A DNA stretch of 64,000 bases from Fasciola hepatica (lineage: Eukaryota; Platyhelminthes; Trematoda; Plagiorchiida; Fasciolidae): positions 1,130,501-1,194,500 of the forward strand of contig CANUEZ040000164.1 in assembly GCA_948099385.1 (NCBI GenBank), written 5' to 3'. This document shows, piece after piece, positions 59,201-61,661 of the stretch. Position 1 is the stretch's first letter. Each line of letters begins with the position of its first letter. Under the pieces are notes generated by a model. It searched no databases. It was not told where the DNA came from and worked only from the letters and a program-made list of their open reading frames with translations. Both the position numbers and the translations under genes were made by a program.

Positions 59201-61661
59201 GCTGTAAATATTTTCGATGTGTTCCTCCGGGGCAAGAGACTGACACTCGCGCGAACCAAGGGGGGGGGGGAGAGAGTTCGCCGTTGCAGATATAGTGAGG
59301 ATCAATTCTTCACACTACCCCGAATACTGGAGCACCGCTAAAAGGTCCAGCAATTCAAGGCAGGTTGCTTCATTGATTTCCGACCGCCTTCGATTCGGTT
59401 AATCACGAGTCTCTTTGGATCATAATTCAATCCGATGGAACGCCCGATAAGCTTTTAAGGCTCTTGAGGGGGTACTACTCAGCAGCTGGTGCTAGGGTTC
59501 GTATGTATGGCGAAGAATCCTTTGAGTTCGCACTCACTGCCGGAGTTAGACATAACTATCCTCTTTCACCGTTGCTGTTTAACTATGTCATTAATTGAAT
59601 ACTGAGTCAGACATTAAACGACTACCGTGGCGTTTAGCTTGGCTAGGGAATAAACATCTCGTATCTGGAGTTCTCGGATGATTTCGTCATGCCAGGAGAC
59701 TCCTTTGATGTGCTCTAACCAATTATCGATCGAGTCAATTTTTCGCGAAGTCCCTCGGGCTGGAAGTGAATTCAACCAAAACCAAAACTTTCACAACCCA
59801 CGACAACTCAGCAGTTGTGCATCAACGATCGACCAGTCGAATACGTCGCTTCATTCAAATGCGTAAGCTCAAACCTACCTCCAAACAGTCAGGCAAAAGA
59901 AGAAGTGATAATACGGATCGAAAGCGCCAGTAGAGCCCTCCTCCAGCTAAGACAGACGCTGTGGACTCGCAGTGAAGTCAGCTTAAGGACTGGAATTCGT
60001 GTTTACCGTGCCGCTATTCTCCCCGTACTCATCAATGGCAGCGAAAGTTGGCCACTGCGAGCAGGTGATACCCGAAGGCCGGAAGTTTTTGAGCACCGGT
60101 GTATGCGGCGGATCCTCCAAGTCAACTGGCGTTACAGGGTGTTCAGTGAGGCAGTAGAGACGATGCTCTGGCGTCGATGCACTTTCCGTTCTTCTCTAGA
60201 GTCGACGGCTGCAGTAGTTCGCCCGTATCCTTTGGCGACCCGAATCAGAGCCAACCAACCAAACACTATCCTGCTCCTTGTCGCGGTTGGCGTTGTAGCC
60301 TGGTAGGCAGCTCAGAACGTGAGCCAGCATCATGGAAAAAGACGTAGAGCCTCTAGGCCTTTCGTCGGTTTATGGAACCCCGCGATAGAAAAGGTGGACC
60401 ACGATCTGCACCGAGATCGCCTCCGACCGTCGCGCGTGGTCAGCAATGGTCCGTGATATCCATGGAGTCGACTTATCCTCTCGCAGGAAATAATCGCGTA
60501 AAAATAAAATGTAAGTTCTATTCGGTCCAGGAACCTTGGCTGTTGTAGGTGGCGAATGCGCACAGATTATCAGTATTCAAACACTGATGTGTCTTAGCAT
60601 TGCTCGAATTTCGTGGGAACGATCAATCAGCGTTCATGAGGTTAGGCGCAGGGTTCCAGGTGCACCAAAGTTCGTCGGGCTAAGTTGTTTGGGTCATGCG
60701 TTGCTCATGTCCGAAGAGGCTTCATCGGCGTTCCACCATGGTATGCTGAGGCAGTGACCTTCCGTGGATTTTGTGCGTGCTCAATCTGAAAATACAAAAA
60801 CACGAAAATCTTGAGTCCAAATCTCAGTATCTCAAGGTATTCTTCCACTTTTGTCAGCTAAAAATCAATATGACGATCTACAGCCTGCCGTGACCCTACT
60901 GGGGGAACTGGAAGATGACCAGGGATGACGCGCTAGAAAGGTGTGTAAATCGTAAACAATGAGCTCAGCCAACTAAAGCACGATCAGCTTCTTTGATAAA
61001 GCCCGAGAAATCCAACCACTGCATGGTTAAAAACTCGGGAGAATATGACTACATGTCACGACCACGGGTGTTGTATTCTTACACCCTGTACATGTTACTG
61101 ATTCTTGTAAATATCTTTGTCCTGTGGTGGCCGCGTGGTTTAGAGATGTTGCTTACCACCTCGGAGGTCAGAGATTCAAATCCTCGCCATCACCGGTTTC
61201 TTTGGTGGTAGACAGTTATCCTCTGTCGTTACCCCTGTTGACCTATTGAGACTTTGTGTGATTCTCCACTCCAAGTCAGTGCAGTGGGCCTTTGTGGTGT
61301 CGGGCCTACCCTTCCATTGCACTCATGTGCAAGCGTGTATAAATTAAATAATTGGTTGTTCTAATTTAAAACTTTTGCATTGACTTCATTGTGTTAATGT
61401 TGAGTTTGTCCGTTAATATTACTAGAATAAACCATGATCATTGTATTGAATAGTGGATTTTCACAATTGTCTCACGCTCATCCCTTTTTCTTCATCAAAC
61501 TCAAACATCTAGGTCTGAAAGCTATCGAAGTCAGCGTTGACACGTGTCAGCTAGAATGGACACCGATCATTTTGACCGGATCTGTGGATCCTATAGTCTA
61601 TGTGCTGCATCTGATGCCTGTTCAACAAAACCACACGAACTCCGACCCGGTTCCGAGTCAG
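5914..61661 (+). CDS. FNDC3-like FN3-repeat protein gene, 12 internal exons (partial gene model)
   Basis: Exons at 5914-5973, 6676-6928, 21040-21158, 29204-29612, 31252-31471, 35205-35773, 39738-40367, 41183-41420, 43134-43377, 48789-49124, 55753-55919 and 61513-61661 splice into 1131 codons without a stop. All eleven joins are GT-AG and phase compatible (intron phases 2,0,2,0,1,0,0,1,2,2,1). Translation gives tandem FN3 domains with the B-strand Trp, the L-x-P-x-x-x-Y motif and the F/G-strand R-V-x-A-x-N-x-x-G pattern. Rough residue spans: D1 1-41 (partial), D2 42-150, D3 155-275, D4 276-500, D5 505-665, D6 668-790, D7 792-940, D8 942-1072, D9 1073 onward. Animal FNDC3A/B proteins carry nine FN3 domains and a C-terminal membrane anchor, with roles at Golgi, ER or cell-adhesion membranes. 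The domain count and GPGPWS-type linkers fit that family. The exact orthology and the missing ends are inference; another cytoplasmic or adhesion FN3 protein is possible. Confidence 0.75.
6676..6928 (+). CDS. FNDC3-like exon 2 (end of FN3 D1, first half of D2)
   Basis: A T-rich tract ending CCGTAG precedes the exon and donor ACG|GTACAT follows. After the split Lys codon it encodes the G strand of D1 (GQFSAIVRFTTEP), a proline linker, then strands A-C of D2 with LQVKW (B-strand Trp) and ITAYRLEYARG. Aligned by eye, the joined exon 1/2 G-strand segment has the same length as that of exon 4, which supports this acceptor over the nearby TATTCAG. It ends in phase 0. Confidence 0.8.
8240..8640 (-). 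mobile_element. RTE-like retrotransposon 3' fragment (antisense)
   Basis: On the minus strand the frames read KYGGNTASTEVRHRMFG, then LRELGLMLRMSTDS, then ELDTLGDMVHCSVQRRR. These correspond segment by segment to the C-terminal tail of the RTE-like polyprotein at 16-17.5 kb and 47 kb (WWEHR.SNAEVRRRV, RLLGHVLRMP, WLETL.DMA). Two frameshifts are present. It is a decayed 5'-truncated copy. Confidence 0.65.
9040..9308 (+). repeat. tRNA-derived SINE copy 1
   Basis: The head has an A-box-like GAGTGGTTTAAAG and a B-box-like AGGTTCGATCCCC about 30 bases later. A body follows containing GGTGGTAGACAGTGATTCAC, then CTATTGAGACC and GTGCAGTAGACCTTTG. It ends near an A-rich ATAATAAAAAAGG. The same order of blocks occurs in at least six other places in this window on both strands. 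Confidence 0.7.
9500..10440 (-). mobile_element. Endonuclease/RT retroelement fragment (antisense), same family as 57.6-60.5 kb
   Basis: Read on the minus strand from 10440 down: a linker segment MEVTLVIGDFSSLFRHIRNA, then the RT N-terminus (ITNRLKNRKAARAE), LIDVTAKIF, and CFIDLRITFDSADRQRLWK with the RT motif A region. It stops at GMPDKLARWILFVN. Frameshifts and stops break it. The order matches the element at 57.6-60.5 kb, but the catalytic YADD region is missing. It is a relic. Confidence 0.7.
11094..11341 (-). repeat. tRNA-derived SINE copy 2
   Basis: This is a minus-strand copy. The plus strand shows the complement of the head, with ATTCGAACCTCGGACCTCCG (B box) and AAACCACTCGACCACCACC (A-box side). 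The CTACCACCAAAGTAACC body and the GGCCCACTGCACTATTAGGG tail are also present. It is one of the best-preserved copies and is the reference I used for the family. Confidence 0.72.
11886..11950 (+). repeat. Single terminal repeat of foldback MITE family
   Basis: AGCAAGCTCGTTTTCAGTGA followed by TTCATAGTCAT and CATCACACCACA matches the outer end of the foldback element at 49915-50392 and the palindrome at 34110-34196. Only one end was recognised here. Confidence 0.5.
12680..12835 (-). repeat. tRNA-derived SINE copy 3 (partial)
   Basis: The tail and body blocks of the SINE family are present on the minus strand (AAAGGCCCACTGCACTATCA, CAACCAGACCCTG, GATCACTGTCTACCGCCA). The tRNA-like head is missing: sequence after about 12835 is unrelated. 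Confidence 0.6.
13055..13112. repeat. (CA)29 microsatellite
   Basis: An uninterrupted CA dinucleotide run of 58 bases inside intron 2. Any open frame across it simply translates the repeat. Confidence 0.98.
13797..14016 (-). repeat. tRNA-derived SINE copy 4 (diverged)
   Basis: The plus strand has AAAGGCCGACTGCACTACTG, ACCATGACCCCGAGAATTCG, GGATTGCTGTCTATCACCAA, and then CATACCACTCGACCATCACC at the head side. The order and spacing match copy 2, with more substitutions, so I read it as an older copy. Confidence 0.6.
14017..15984. other. Intron 2 sequence, nothing identified
   Basis: Several frames of 60-80 codons overlap on both strands. None shows a domain, and none has splice signals that fit the flanking FN3 exons. 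I see no coding feature here. Confidence 0.4.
15985..17707 (+). mobile_element. RTE-like non-LTR retrotransposon, RT domain to 3' end, degenerate
   Basis: Frames contain SDGL, then SVIVPIYKKGDRSSCENHRG and ISLVSIASKLLTGLILHRL. FRPGRGCIDHIFTLR follows, then CVFFDLKATFDLVDH (motif A), GVRQGCPLSPFLFNF (motif B) and LEYADDIS (catalytic YADD at about 16742-16753). FCYLGSYISPSGQIPDEVSS and the C-terminal region ending DMARCRGQW come next. It is disabled by a frameshift at a T run near 16070, a 24-C tract at 16567-16590, and a stop right after YADDISV. The 3' UTR ends with a GAACTGAAC tail. No endonuclease domain is present, so it is 5'-truncated. RTE-like (SR2-like) assignment is inference from motif style. 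Confidence 0.85.
16567..16590. repeat. Poly-C tract (24 C) inside RT coding region
   Basis: A homopolymer run lies between the AYGDL segment and the EFITECGVRQG motif of the RT. The reading frames on the two sides differ, so the tract length causes a frameshift. Confidence 0.95.
17708..19630. other. Intron 2 sequence with a tRNA-like repeat
   Basis: A tRNA-like block at about 18100-18250 (plus strand CACTGGGACTCGAACGCCGA, then AAATTATTGTGAGT) resembles the repeat at 1880-2010. The remaining short frames on both strands show no recognisable domain. Confidence 0.4.
19640..20460 (+). mobile_element. RTE-like retrotransposon 3' fragment
   Basis: The frame encodes the RTE C-terminal region: VGRFCYLGEGRMSD, YGSETRPLQVEDMRRLSLFE, HRFLRSIARAWWEQPNSVAE. 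It lacks the RT core. The 3' UTR holds GAGAGGTAGCAACCAAAACC and an AACTAAACCGAACTG tail like the other family members. It contains stops and small deletions. Confidence 0.75.
20461..21039. other. Intron 2, 3' part leading to exon 3
   Basis: No coding feature was seen apart from the pyrimidine-rich acceptor region that ends at 21039. Confidence 0.4.
21040..21158 (+). CDS. FNDC3-like exon 3 (second half of FN3 D2)
   Basis: Acceptor CATTTTTAG precedes the exon and donor CAAG|GTGAGT follows. In phase 0 it reads LHFVEAFHGLAKSYKLTQL, then PSTEYLLRVMAENSFGA. These are strands C'-G that complete the D2 half encoded 14 kb upstream. It ends in phase 2 (AG plus T gives Ser with exon 4). The longest open frame over this stretch is a different, spurious one. 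The FN3 frame is recognised by motif and by phase match at both ends. Confidence 0.82.
22085..22215 (+). repeat. tRNA-derived SINE copy (headless)
   Basis: TTCGTTACCACATCGAACCT, TTGGGACCTCATGTGGTTCT and GTGCAGTGGACCTTTGAGG match the body and tail of the SINE family on the plus strand. The tRNA-like head is absent. Confidence 0.5.
22636..23318. repeat. Large inverted duplication within a transposase relic
   Basis: The left arm 22636-22904 and right arm 23048-23318 are reverse complements over about 270 bases with few differences. They are separated by a 143-base spacer. For example CGGAATATTCACTTTCCGTG in the left arm pairs with CACGGAAAGTGAATATTCCG in the right. An identical peptide (MKPLVRDDRIHCLQSSDRYA) is encoded on the plus strand of the left arm and the minus strand of the right arm, which confirms the symmetry. 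Confidence 0.93.
22906..23470 (+). pseudogene. DDE-type transposase fragment (Tc1/mariner-like), broken
   Basis: Frames read YWTDETNFNPF (first catalytic Asp), NLHLIGAMTESGMV, then in another frame SAPCHTKLEDVF and PYSPMFNPIEN (final catalytic Glu). The order is that of the D-D-E core of Tc1/mariner-like transposases. The second Asp is not seen (TRTSAPCH where DNAPCH would be usual). A frameshift separates the halves and the N-terminal DNA-binding region is absent. The 3' half is duplicated in inverted orientation just upstream. Confidence 0.75.
23471..24339. other. Intron 3 sequence, nothing identified
   Basis: No open frame of note and no recognisable repeat. It may contain the decayed end of the transposon to the left. 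Confidence 0.35.
24360..24603 (+). other. Unidentified ORF, about 80 codons
   Basis: The frame is open from the GATTATTTACGG just before the ATG at 24378 to a TAA at 24601-24603. It includes MDVNEYIEHRMERYQCENVI and NSWIKTTDGCVANALRQGYL. The even amino acid composition and conserved-looking Trp and Cys residues suggest real coding ancestry. Given the neighbourhood this is probably the C-terminal part of a DNA transposon protein, but I cannot name the family. It does not fit the FN3 gene. Confidence 0.35.
24611..28480. other. Intron 3 sequence, mostly unassigned
   Basis: Apart from the SINE copy near 25068-25225 I see no supported feature. A frame at 25644-25925 and G-rich stretches near 26361 and 25434 were noted without a match to any family I know. 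Confidence 0.35.
25068..25225 (-). repeat. tRNA-derived SINE copy 5 (partial)
   Basis: Minus-strand tail and body blocks are present: plus-strand AAAGACCCACGGTACTATTG, GGCAACCAGACCCTGAAATT and TATTACTGTCTACCACCAAA. It breaks off before the tRNA-like head. Confidence 0.62.
28485..28985 (+). mobile_element. RTE-like retrotransposon 3' fragment, highly decayed
   Basis: Discontinuous plus-strand frames read LVGSFM then LGDCINARGSIGDHVV, VRYVAPSKNP, and later FCVCLPIICLSVICL. These follow the order of the RTE C-terminal region (YLGSYISxxGxIxDEV, LRHLW, LGHVLRMP). It has several stops and frameshifts. Confidence 0.5.
29204..29612 (+). CDS. FNDC3-like exon 4 (complete FN3 D3)
   Basis: Acceptor CTTCCCGCAG precedes the exon and donor GCGG|GTAAGT follows. 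The start completes Ser, then PWSVVVSAST ends D2. D3 follows, with HSLTLAW for strand B and ISYTLEM for strand C. Next come YRFRLAAVNSDGRSRWS and the linker TLPNRPTPPLALR. A Gln/Asn-rich insertion (around HLNQQHQQQSSNN) lengthens the B-C loop. This single exon holds a whole domain, unlike most others here. It ends in phase 0. Confidence 0.87.
29871..29889. repeat. (GGTTC)n tail of an RTE-like element
   Basis: About four pentamer units mark the 3' end of the antisense RTE fragment. Related GAACTGAAC or AAACCGAACTG endings occur at the other copies (17697-17707, near 20440, 38971-38985). Confidence 0.85.
29871..30520 (-). mobile_element. RTE-like retrotransposon 3' fragment with (GAACC)n tail
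   Basis: On the minus strand the frame reads ALVELDKLSHLGSNTSLGDR, then TLNEVSLYIQKVCLICAIL, matching the RTE tail region. The 3' UTR has the complement of CTCTGGTTTCGGTTGCTACC. It ends at 29871 in a run of GGTTC pentamers, read as GAACC repeats on the element strand. It lies within intron 4. Confidence 0.72.
31252..31471 (+). CDS. FNDC3-like exon 5 (first half of FN3 D4)
   Basis: Acceptor AACCCCCAG precedes the exon and donor CTG|GTACGT follows. In phase 0 it reads LVGPPRSNRVDLVWEAPEDD, then GGLSVQSYRLEVN, which are classic strands A-C of FN3. After strand C it runs into about 40 residues of Ser/Asn/Thr-rich sequence that starts a long inserted loop. It ends in phase 1. The open frame continues past the donor into the intron, but the RT-free intron sequence there has no FN3 character. 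Confidence 0.8.
31668..31715. repeat. (TA)24 microsatellite
   Basis: A pure TA dinucleotide run in intron 5, about 200 bases after the exon 5 donor. Confidence 0.97.
31716..34105. other. Intron 5 sequence, nothing identified
   Basis: Short frames on both strands only, with no domain or repeat family that I can support. Confidence 0.35.
34110..34196. repeat. Near-perfect 87-bp palindrome made of MITE termini
   Basis: The arms 34110-34151 and 34155-34196 are 42 bases each, differ at one position and are separated by the three bases AAG. Each arm contains GGCGAACAAGCTCGTTT, the terminal sequence of the foldback MITE at 49915-50392. It looks like two element ends joined with the interior lost. 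Confidence 0.95.
35205..35773 (+). CDS. FNDC3-like exon 6 (rest of FN3 D4, first half of D5)
   Basis: Donor TACGAA|GTAAGTG is clear and ends in phase 0. The acceptor is chosen as GTAATTTAG before 35205 because it alone fits the phase-1 end of exon 5 and keeps the frame open. Its pyrimidine tract is weak. The exon encodes a long polar, acidic insertion (HEVEHEEDPEHG), then WFIVYEGIGQEVVLDHLVPG and VLFRVRAC finishing D4. D5 strands A-C follow, with VCLTWPLPKSSGGAPVLAYE. The last 100 codons are secure; the first 60 depend on the acceptor. Confidence 0.72.
36915..38640 (+). mobile_element. CR1-like non-LTR retrotransposon (endonuclease C-terminus and RT), degenerate
   Basis: The endonuclease end reads NDPDMFHVVSHPPLGCSDHA in frame variants (about 37066-37137), including the conserved S-D-H. 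The RT part contains NKPSGLD, VPKKGTCKLRPIA (about 37827-37866), LDALVSLTHSVSLSVDRKSQ, CSFDYSHAFNFVGRSDLL (motif A) and IKYVGDVIFG, where the catalytic YADD has become YVGD. LTRTDHV follows near the end. Frameshifts separate these blocks. It sits in intron 6 in the sense orientation. Confidence 0.8.
38971..39314 (-). mobile_element. RTE-like 3' end, antisense, near-identical to 17382-17707
   Basis: The minus strand encodes MKTLANGLGHVGYVRIPAWG, then PPTKWLETLSDMARCRGQWG and a 3' UTR. Both strands of the 3' UTR translate identically to the copy at 17.5-17.7 kb (for example SIVMNIEKVEVLKENQDDKE). Relative to this copy, the 17-kb one lacks about 25 bases around VGYVRIPAWG. It ends at an ACTGAACTGAA-type tail at 38971-38985. 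Confidence 0.85.
39410..39665 (-). repeat. Dispersed repeat upstream of exon 7 (paired with 54095-54435)
   Basis: On the minus strand the frame reads TTGHRFTWINAAASQDA, parallel to KTGHQLIWTNTAVSRDA at 54.0-54.2 kb. Both copies share the plus-strand block GTAGCACACAGCT at the right end. It is a repeat family with coding ancestry, possibly part of a retroelement 5' region, which I cannot name. Confidence 0.5.
39738..40367 (+). CDS. FNDC3-like exon 7 (rest of FN3 D5, first half of D6)
   Basis: Acceptor GATCACCAG precedes the exon and donor CAACTG|GTACGT follows; both phases are 0. The start (VWQMDSP) continues strand C of D5. It is followed by about 75 residues of Asp/Ser-rich insertion (DDKVDDSDDADVD). 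Then come CRVTGLHPGSRYAFRVRACN and RIGRGPWTEWAKVTTVPGPP. D6 strands A-C follow, with GGIRVEWDPV and APVSSYILEW. It is the longest exon traced (210 codons). Its acceptor lies roughly 70 bp downstream of a dispersed repeat. Confidence 0.85.
41183..41420 (+). CDS. FNDC3-like exon 8 (end of FN3 D6, start of D7)
   Basis: Acceptor TTTTGTTCAG precedes the exon and donor TAGCA|GTAAGTC follows. In phase 0 it reads LYSGSSLSYELEM, then SRFAFRFCARNSAGSGPWSP, closing D6. A TPPARPGQP linker follows, then D7 strands A-B with AIHLLWFCPQPNGSPIS. It ends in phase 1. The SAGSGPWS motif is one of several near-copies in this protein (compare IGRGPW in exon 7 and SGPGPYS in exon 11). Confidence 0.85.
41500..41740 (-). 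mobile_element. RTE-like 3' fragment (antisense), decayed
   Basis: Plus-strand blocks GTCTCCAACCACCCGGTAGG, GGTGGATCTCGTGGTCCCCA and CACGGACTAACTCCA are complements of the RTE tail coding region (WLETL, GPRDPP and following). It lies just after exon 8 in intron 8. Confidence 0.55.
42300..42556 (-). repeat. tRNA-derived SINE copy 6
   Basis: This is a minus-strand copy with all blocks: plus-strand AAAGGCCCACTGCACTATTA, CAACCAGACTGTGAGACTTG, ATCTACCACCAAAGTAATCG, then TCTGACCTCCGAGGTGGTAA and AAACCACTCGATCCCTACC. It closely resembles copy 2 at 11.1-11.3 kb. Confidence 0.7.
43134..43377 (+). CDS. FNDC3-like exon 9 (middle of FN3 D7 with inserted loop)
   Basis: Acceptor TTTACACACAG precedes the exon and donor CTACCG|GTAAGT follows. 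The split codon gives Ser, then FRIELTRLAKDPS as strand C. About 50 residues rich in Ala, Pro, Ser and Gln follow as an inserted loop, then DFVLTDLVPDSNY (E-F strands). It ends in phase 2, and the split codon with exon 10 gives Arg. Confidence 0.8.
43378..45286. other. Intron 9, 5' part, nothing identified
   Basis: Short frames of 60-113 codons are present without recognisable domains or matching splice sites. Confidence 0.35.
45287..45352. repeat. (TA)n microsatellite with one GA interruption
   Basis: A TA run of about 66 bases, broken by GA near 45319. It abuts the 3' terminus of the antisense Penelope-like element. Confidence 0.95.
45355..46664 (-). mobile_element. Penelope-like element, RT end plus GIY-YIG region, antisense, degenerate
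   Basis: The minus strand reads from 46664 down: LMQTLGNIALRRI, TYVDDIFDIIKRSD (catalytic YVDD encoded at 46585-46596), LALLDVLVEGNANGTLETSV and YRKQPHTDRILIFHSNH. MAKCMECDKCYIGQTGRK follows, the start of a GIY-YIG nuclease (about 45966-46010). After a frameshift come MREHKLATKRHDPFSLTFVH and FDLDEVKILDQ. RT plus GIY-YIG in this order defines Penelope-like elements. The copy is 5'-truncated in the RT and broken by frameshifts and stops. Confidence 0.85.
46667..47041 (+). mobile_element. Penelope-like element 3' part, sense copy, left piece
   Basis: It reads NLDEVKILDQETTRNASKFL, then EAWYSSNNSVNRHVELHHEY and METSVY-like MESVYPNHTARIIESKFFTL. It covers the C-terminal part of the GIY-YIG region and start of the 3' UTR, and is nearly identical to the antisense copy over about 46835-47041 versus 45599-45808. 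It is interrupted at 47041 and resumes at 47694. Confidence 0.85.
47042..47693 (+). mobile_element. RTE-like 3' fragment nested in the Penelope-like copy
   Basis: A 5'-truncated insertion encoding DIRRLKVFDHRC, LRWLGHVLRMANTRLPYRVL, RGGQQMTWQRGM and WLETLKDMAANREQWRS. It ends in a GATGATGATGATGA tail. It is flanked by an 11-base target-site duplication GAGCTTTGGGC (47031-47041 and 47694-47704). The tail and RT-less structure fit target-primed insertion of an RTE-type LINE. The main frame is open for 113 codons, so it looks younger than the other fragments. Confidence 0.9.
47694..47850 (+). mobile_element. Penelope-like element 3' part, sense copy, right piece
   Basis: GAGCTTTGGGCACAAGGTCG and the following 3' sequence match, in reverse complement, the uninterrupted antisense copy at about 45480-45609. 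It restores the sequence that the nested RTE fragment split. Similarity ends near 47845-47850. Confidence 0.85.
47851..48788. other. Intron 9, 3' part, nothing identified
   Basis: Overlapping short frames only. The end carries the pyrimidine-rich acceptor tract of exon 10. Confidence 0.35.
48789..49124 (+). CDS. FNDC3-like exon 10 (end of FN3 D7, first half of D8)
   Basis: Acceptor TTTTATCCAG precedes the exon. After the split Arg it reads IRVRASNALGSGTFSSALN, then TLPPLPEAP, closing D7. D8 strands A-B follow with SVRVQWARP, a Ser/Thr-rich insertion (TTNSTTMAMTTS), then CYTLQLSQGSDPE. I place the donor at CCGGA|GTACGT because it gives phase 2 and joins exon 11 into a perfect FN3 C-C' strand pair. 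The frame itself stays open about 70 bases further, so a longer read-through form ending in a stop at about 49197 is possible. Confidence 0.77.
49690..49790 (+). repeat. tRNA-derived SINE fragment
   Basis: CGCCCGGCTCGTTACCGTAC, TGATCTACTGAGGCCTTGTG and CACTCCAGGTTTCA match the middle of the SINE family. Neither head nor tail is present. Confidence 0.45.
49915..50392. mobile_element. Foldback MITE with about 170-bp inverted arms
   Basis: The left arm 49915-50089 and right arm 50222-50392 are imperfect reverse complements around a 132-base loop. Outer ends carry TTTGGCGAACAAGCTCGTTT and its complement. Inner arm blocks include GAACCAATTAGATAAGTGGG and ACAATTGTAATCCGGGCTTA. It has no coding capacity beyond mirror-image frames on the two strands. 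The structure is that of a nonautonomous foldback element. Confidence 0.9.
51080..53060 (+). mobile_element. Jockey/CR1-like non-LTR retrotransposon, endonuclease to 3' end, degenerate
   Basis: The endonuclease remnant reads HNQELFVHSSDTSALR and, after a stop, AETFAVVHNLSRLIE and RVSSRSS (about 51110-51240). The RT part holds RSDGIPLIVHKMCAP, LWKHTVIYFIPKRGDF, VNAGVPKGSLI, and a C-terminal region with RIQRKAIWLVDDPSL and FSPRAAEVWDFFV. The YADD block is not recognisable. It has many stops and frameshifts. The 3' end is followed by the TA tract at 53150. It is distinct in sequence from the CR1-like copy at 37 kb. Confidence 0.72.
53150..53218. repeat. (TA)n microsatellite
   Basis: A 69-base TA run in intron 10, about 90 bases after the end of the Jockey/CR1-like element. 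Confidence 0.96.
53219..55752. other. Intron 10, 3' part
   Basis: It contains the second copy of the dispersed repeat at about 54095-54435 (minus-strand KTGHQLIWTNTAVSRDA; plus-strand GTAGCACACAGCT at 54419). The rest shows no supported feature before the exon 11 acceptor. Confidence 0.4.
55753..55919 (+). CDS. FNDC3-like exon 11 (second half of FN3 D8)
   Basis: Acceptor CCTCGTGCAG precedes the exon and donor CGTG|GTAAGT follows. It reads WSVIYEGTESSYKATRL, then SSYSFRVCASNVSGPGPYSA and TITTPCLPPPAVR. These are strands C'-G of D8 plus a proline linker. The Y-E-G-T-E-x-x-Y signature matches the usual FN3 hairpin. It ends in phase 1, and the split codon gives Gly with exon 12. Confidence 0.84.
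57600..60490 (+). mobile_element. Endonuclease/RT non-LTR retrotransposon, nearly full-length but degenerate
   Basis: An APE-type endonuclease region comes first: DIAYLSEIRLPNSGSQQIRV, VAFTLNEAANVAII, MIAVYTPINSAK, FAGDRNACTGTTDES. An RT follows: ITEITETNWQTGKSPRR, CLNYQGISLIGVAVNIFDVF, then FEFALTAGVRHN-type motif B remnants near 59520-59570 and YAD-like remnants near 59650-59680. A C-terminal block has YVASFKCVSSNLPPNSQAKE and LINGSESWPLRAGDTRRPEV. Many stops and frameshifts and an eight-to-nine G run near 59261 disable it. It belongs to the same family as the antisense fragment at 9.5-10.4 kb and lies in intron 11. Confidence 0.82.
60540..60775 (+). mobile_element. RTE-like 3' fragment
   Basis: The frame reads SIARISWERSISVHEVRRRV, then SCLGHALLMSEEA, matching the RTE tail motifs IARxWWEHRxSNAEVRRRV and LGHVLRM. 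It directly follows the decayed endonuclease/RT element. Confidence 0.6.
61123..61350 (+). repeat. tRNA-derived SINE copy 7
   Basis: The head GGTGGCCGCGTGGTTTAGAG (A-box-like) is followed by TTGCTTACCACCTCGGAGGT and the B-box-like AGATTCAAATCC. The body GGTGGTAGACAGTTATCCTC follows, then a GTGCAGTGGGCCTTTGTGG tail. It lies 160 bases upstream of exon 12 in intron 11. Confidence 0.7.
61513..61661 (+). CDS. FNDC3-like exon 12 (first half of FN3 D9); last exon traced
   Basis: Acceptor AACATCTAG precedes the exon and donor AGTCAG|GTAATG follows. It reads LKAIEVSVDTCQLEWTPI, then DPIVYVLHLMPV, giving strands A-C of a ninth FN3 domain. It ends in phase 0. The remaining strands and any C-terminal membrane segment should follow, but I found no exon with FN3 strands between 61662 and 64000. 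The gene therefore probably continues past the right edge. Confidence 0.78.

Noticed and set aside
61123..61200. A functional tRNA gene in the SINE head
   Set aside because: The B box is altered (GATTCAAATCC), the acceptor stem does not pair convincingly, and the sequence continues directly into the SINE body shared with other copies.
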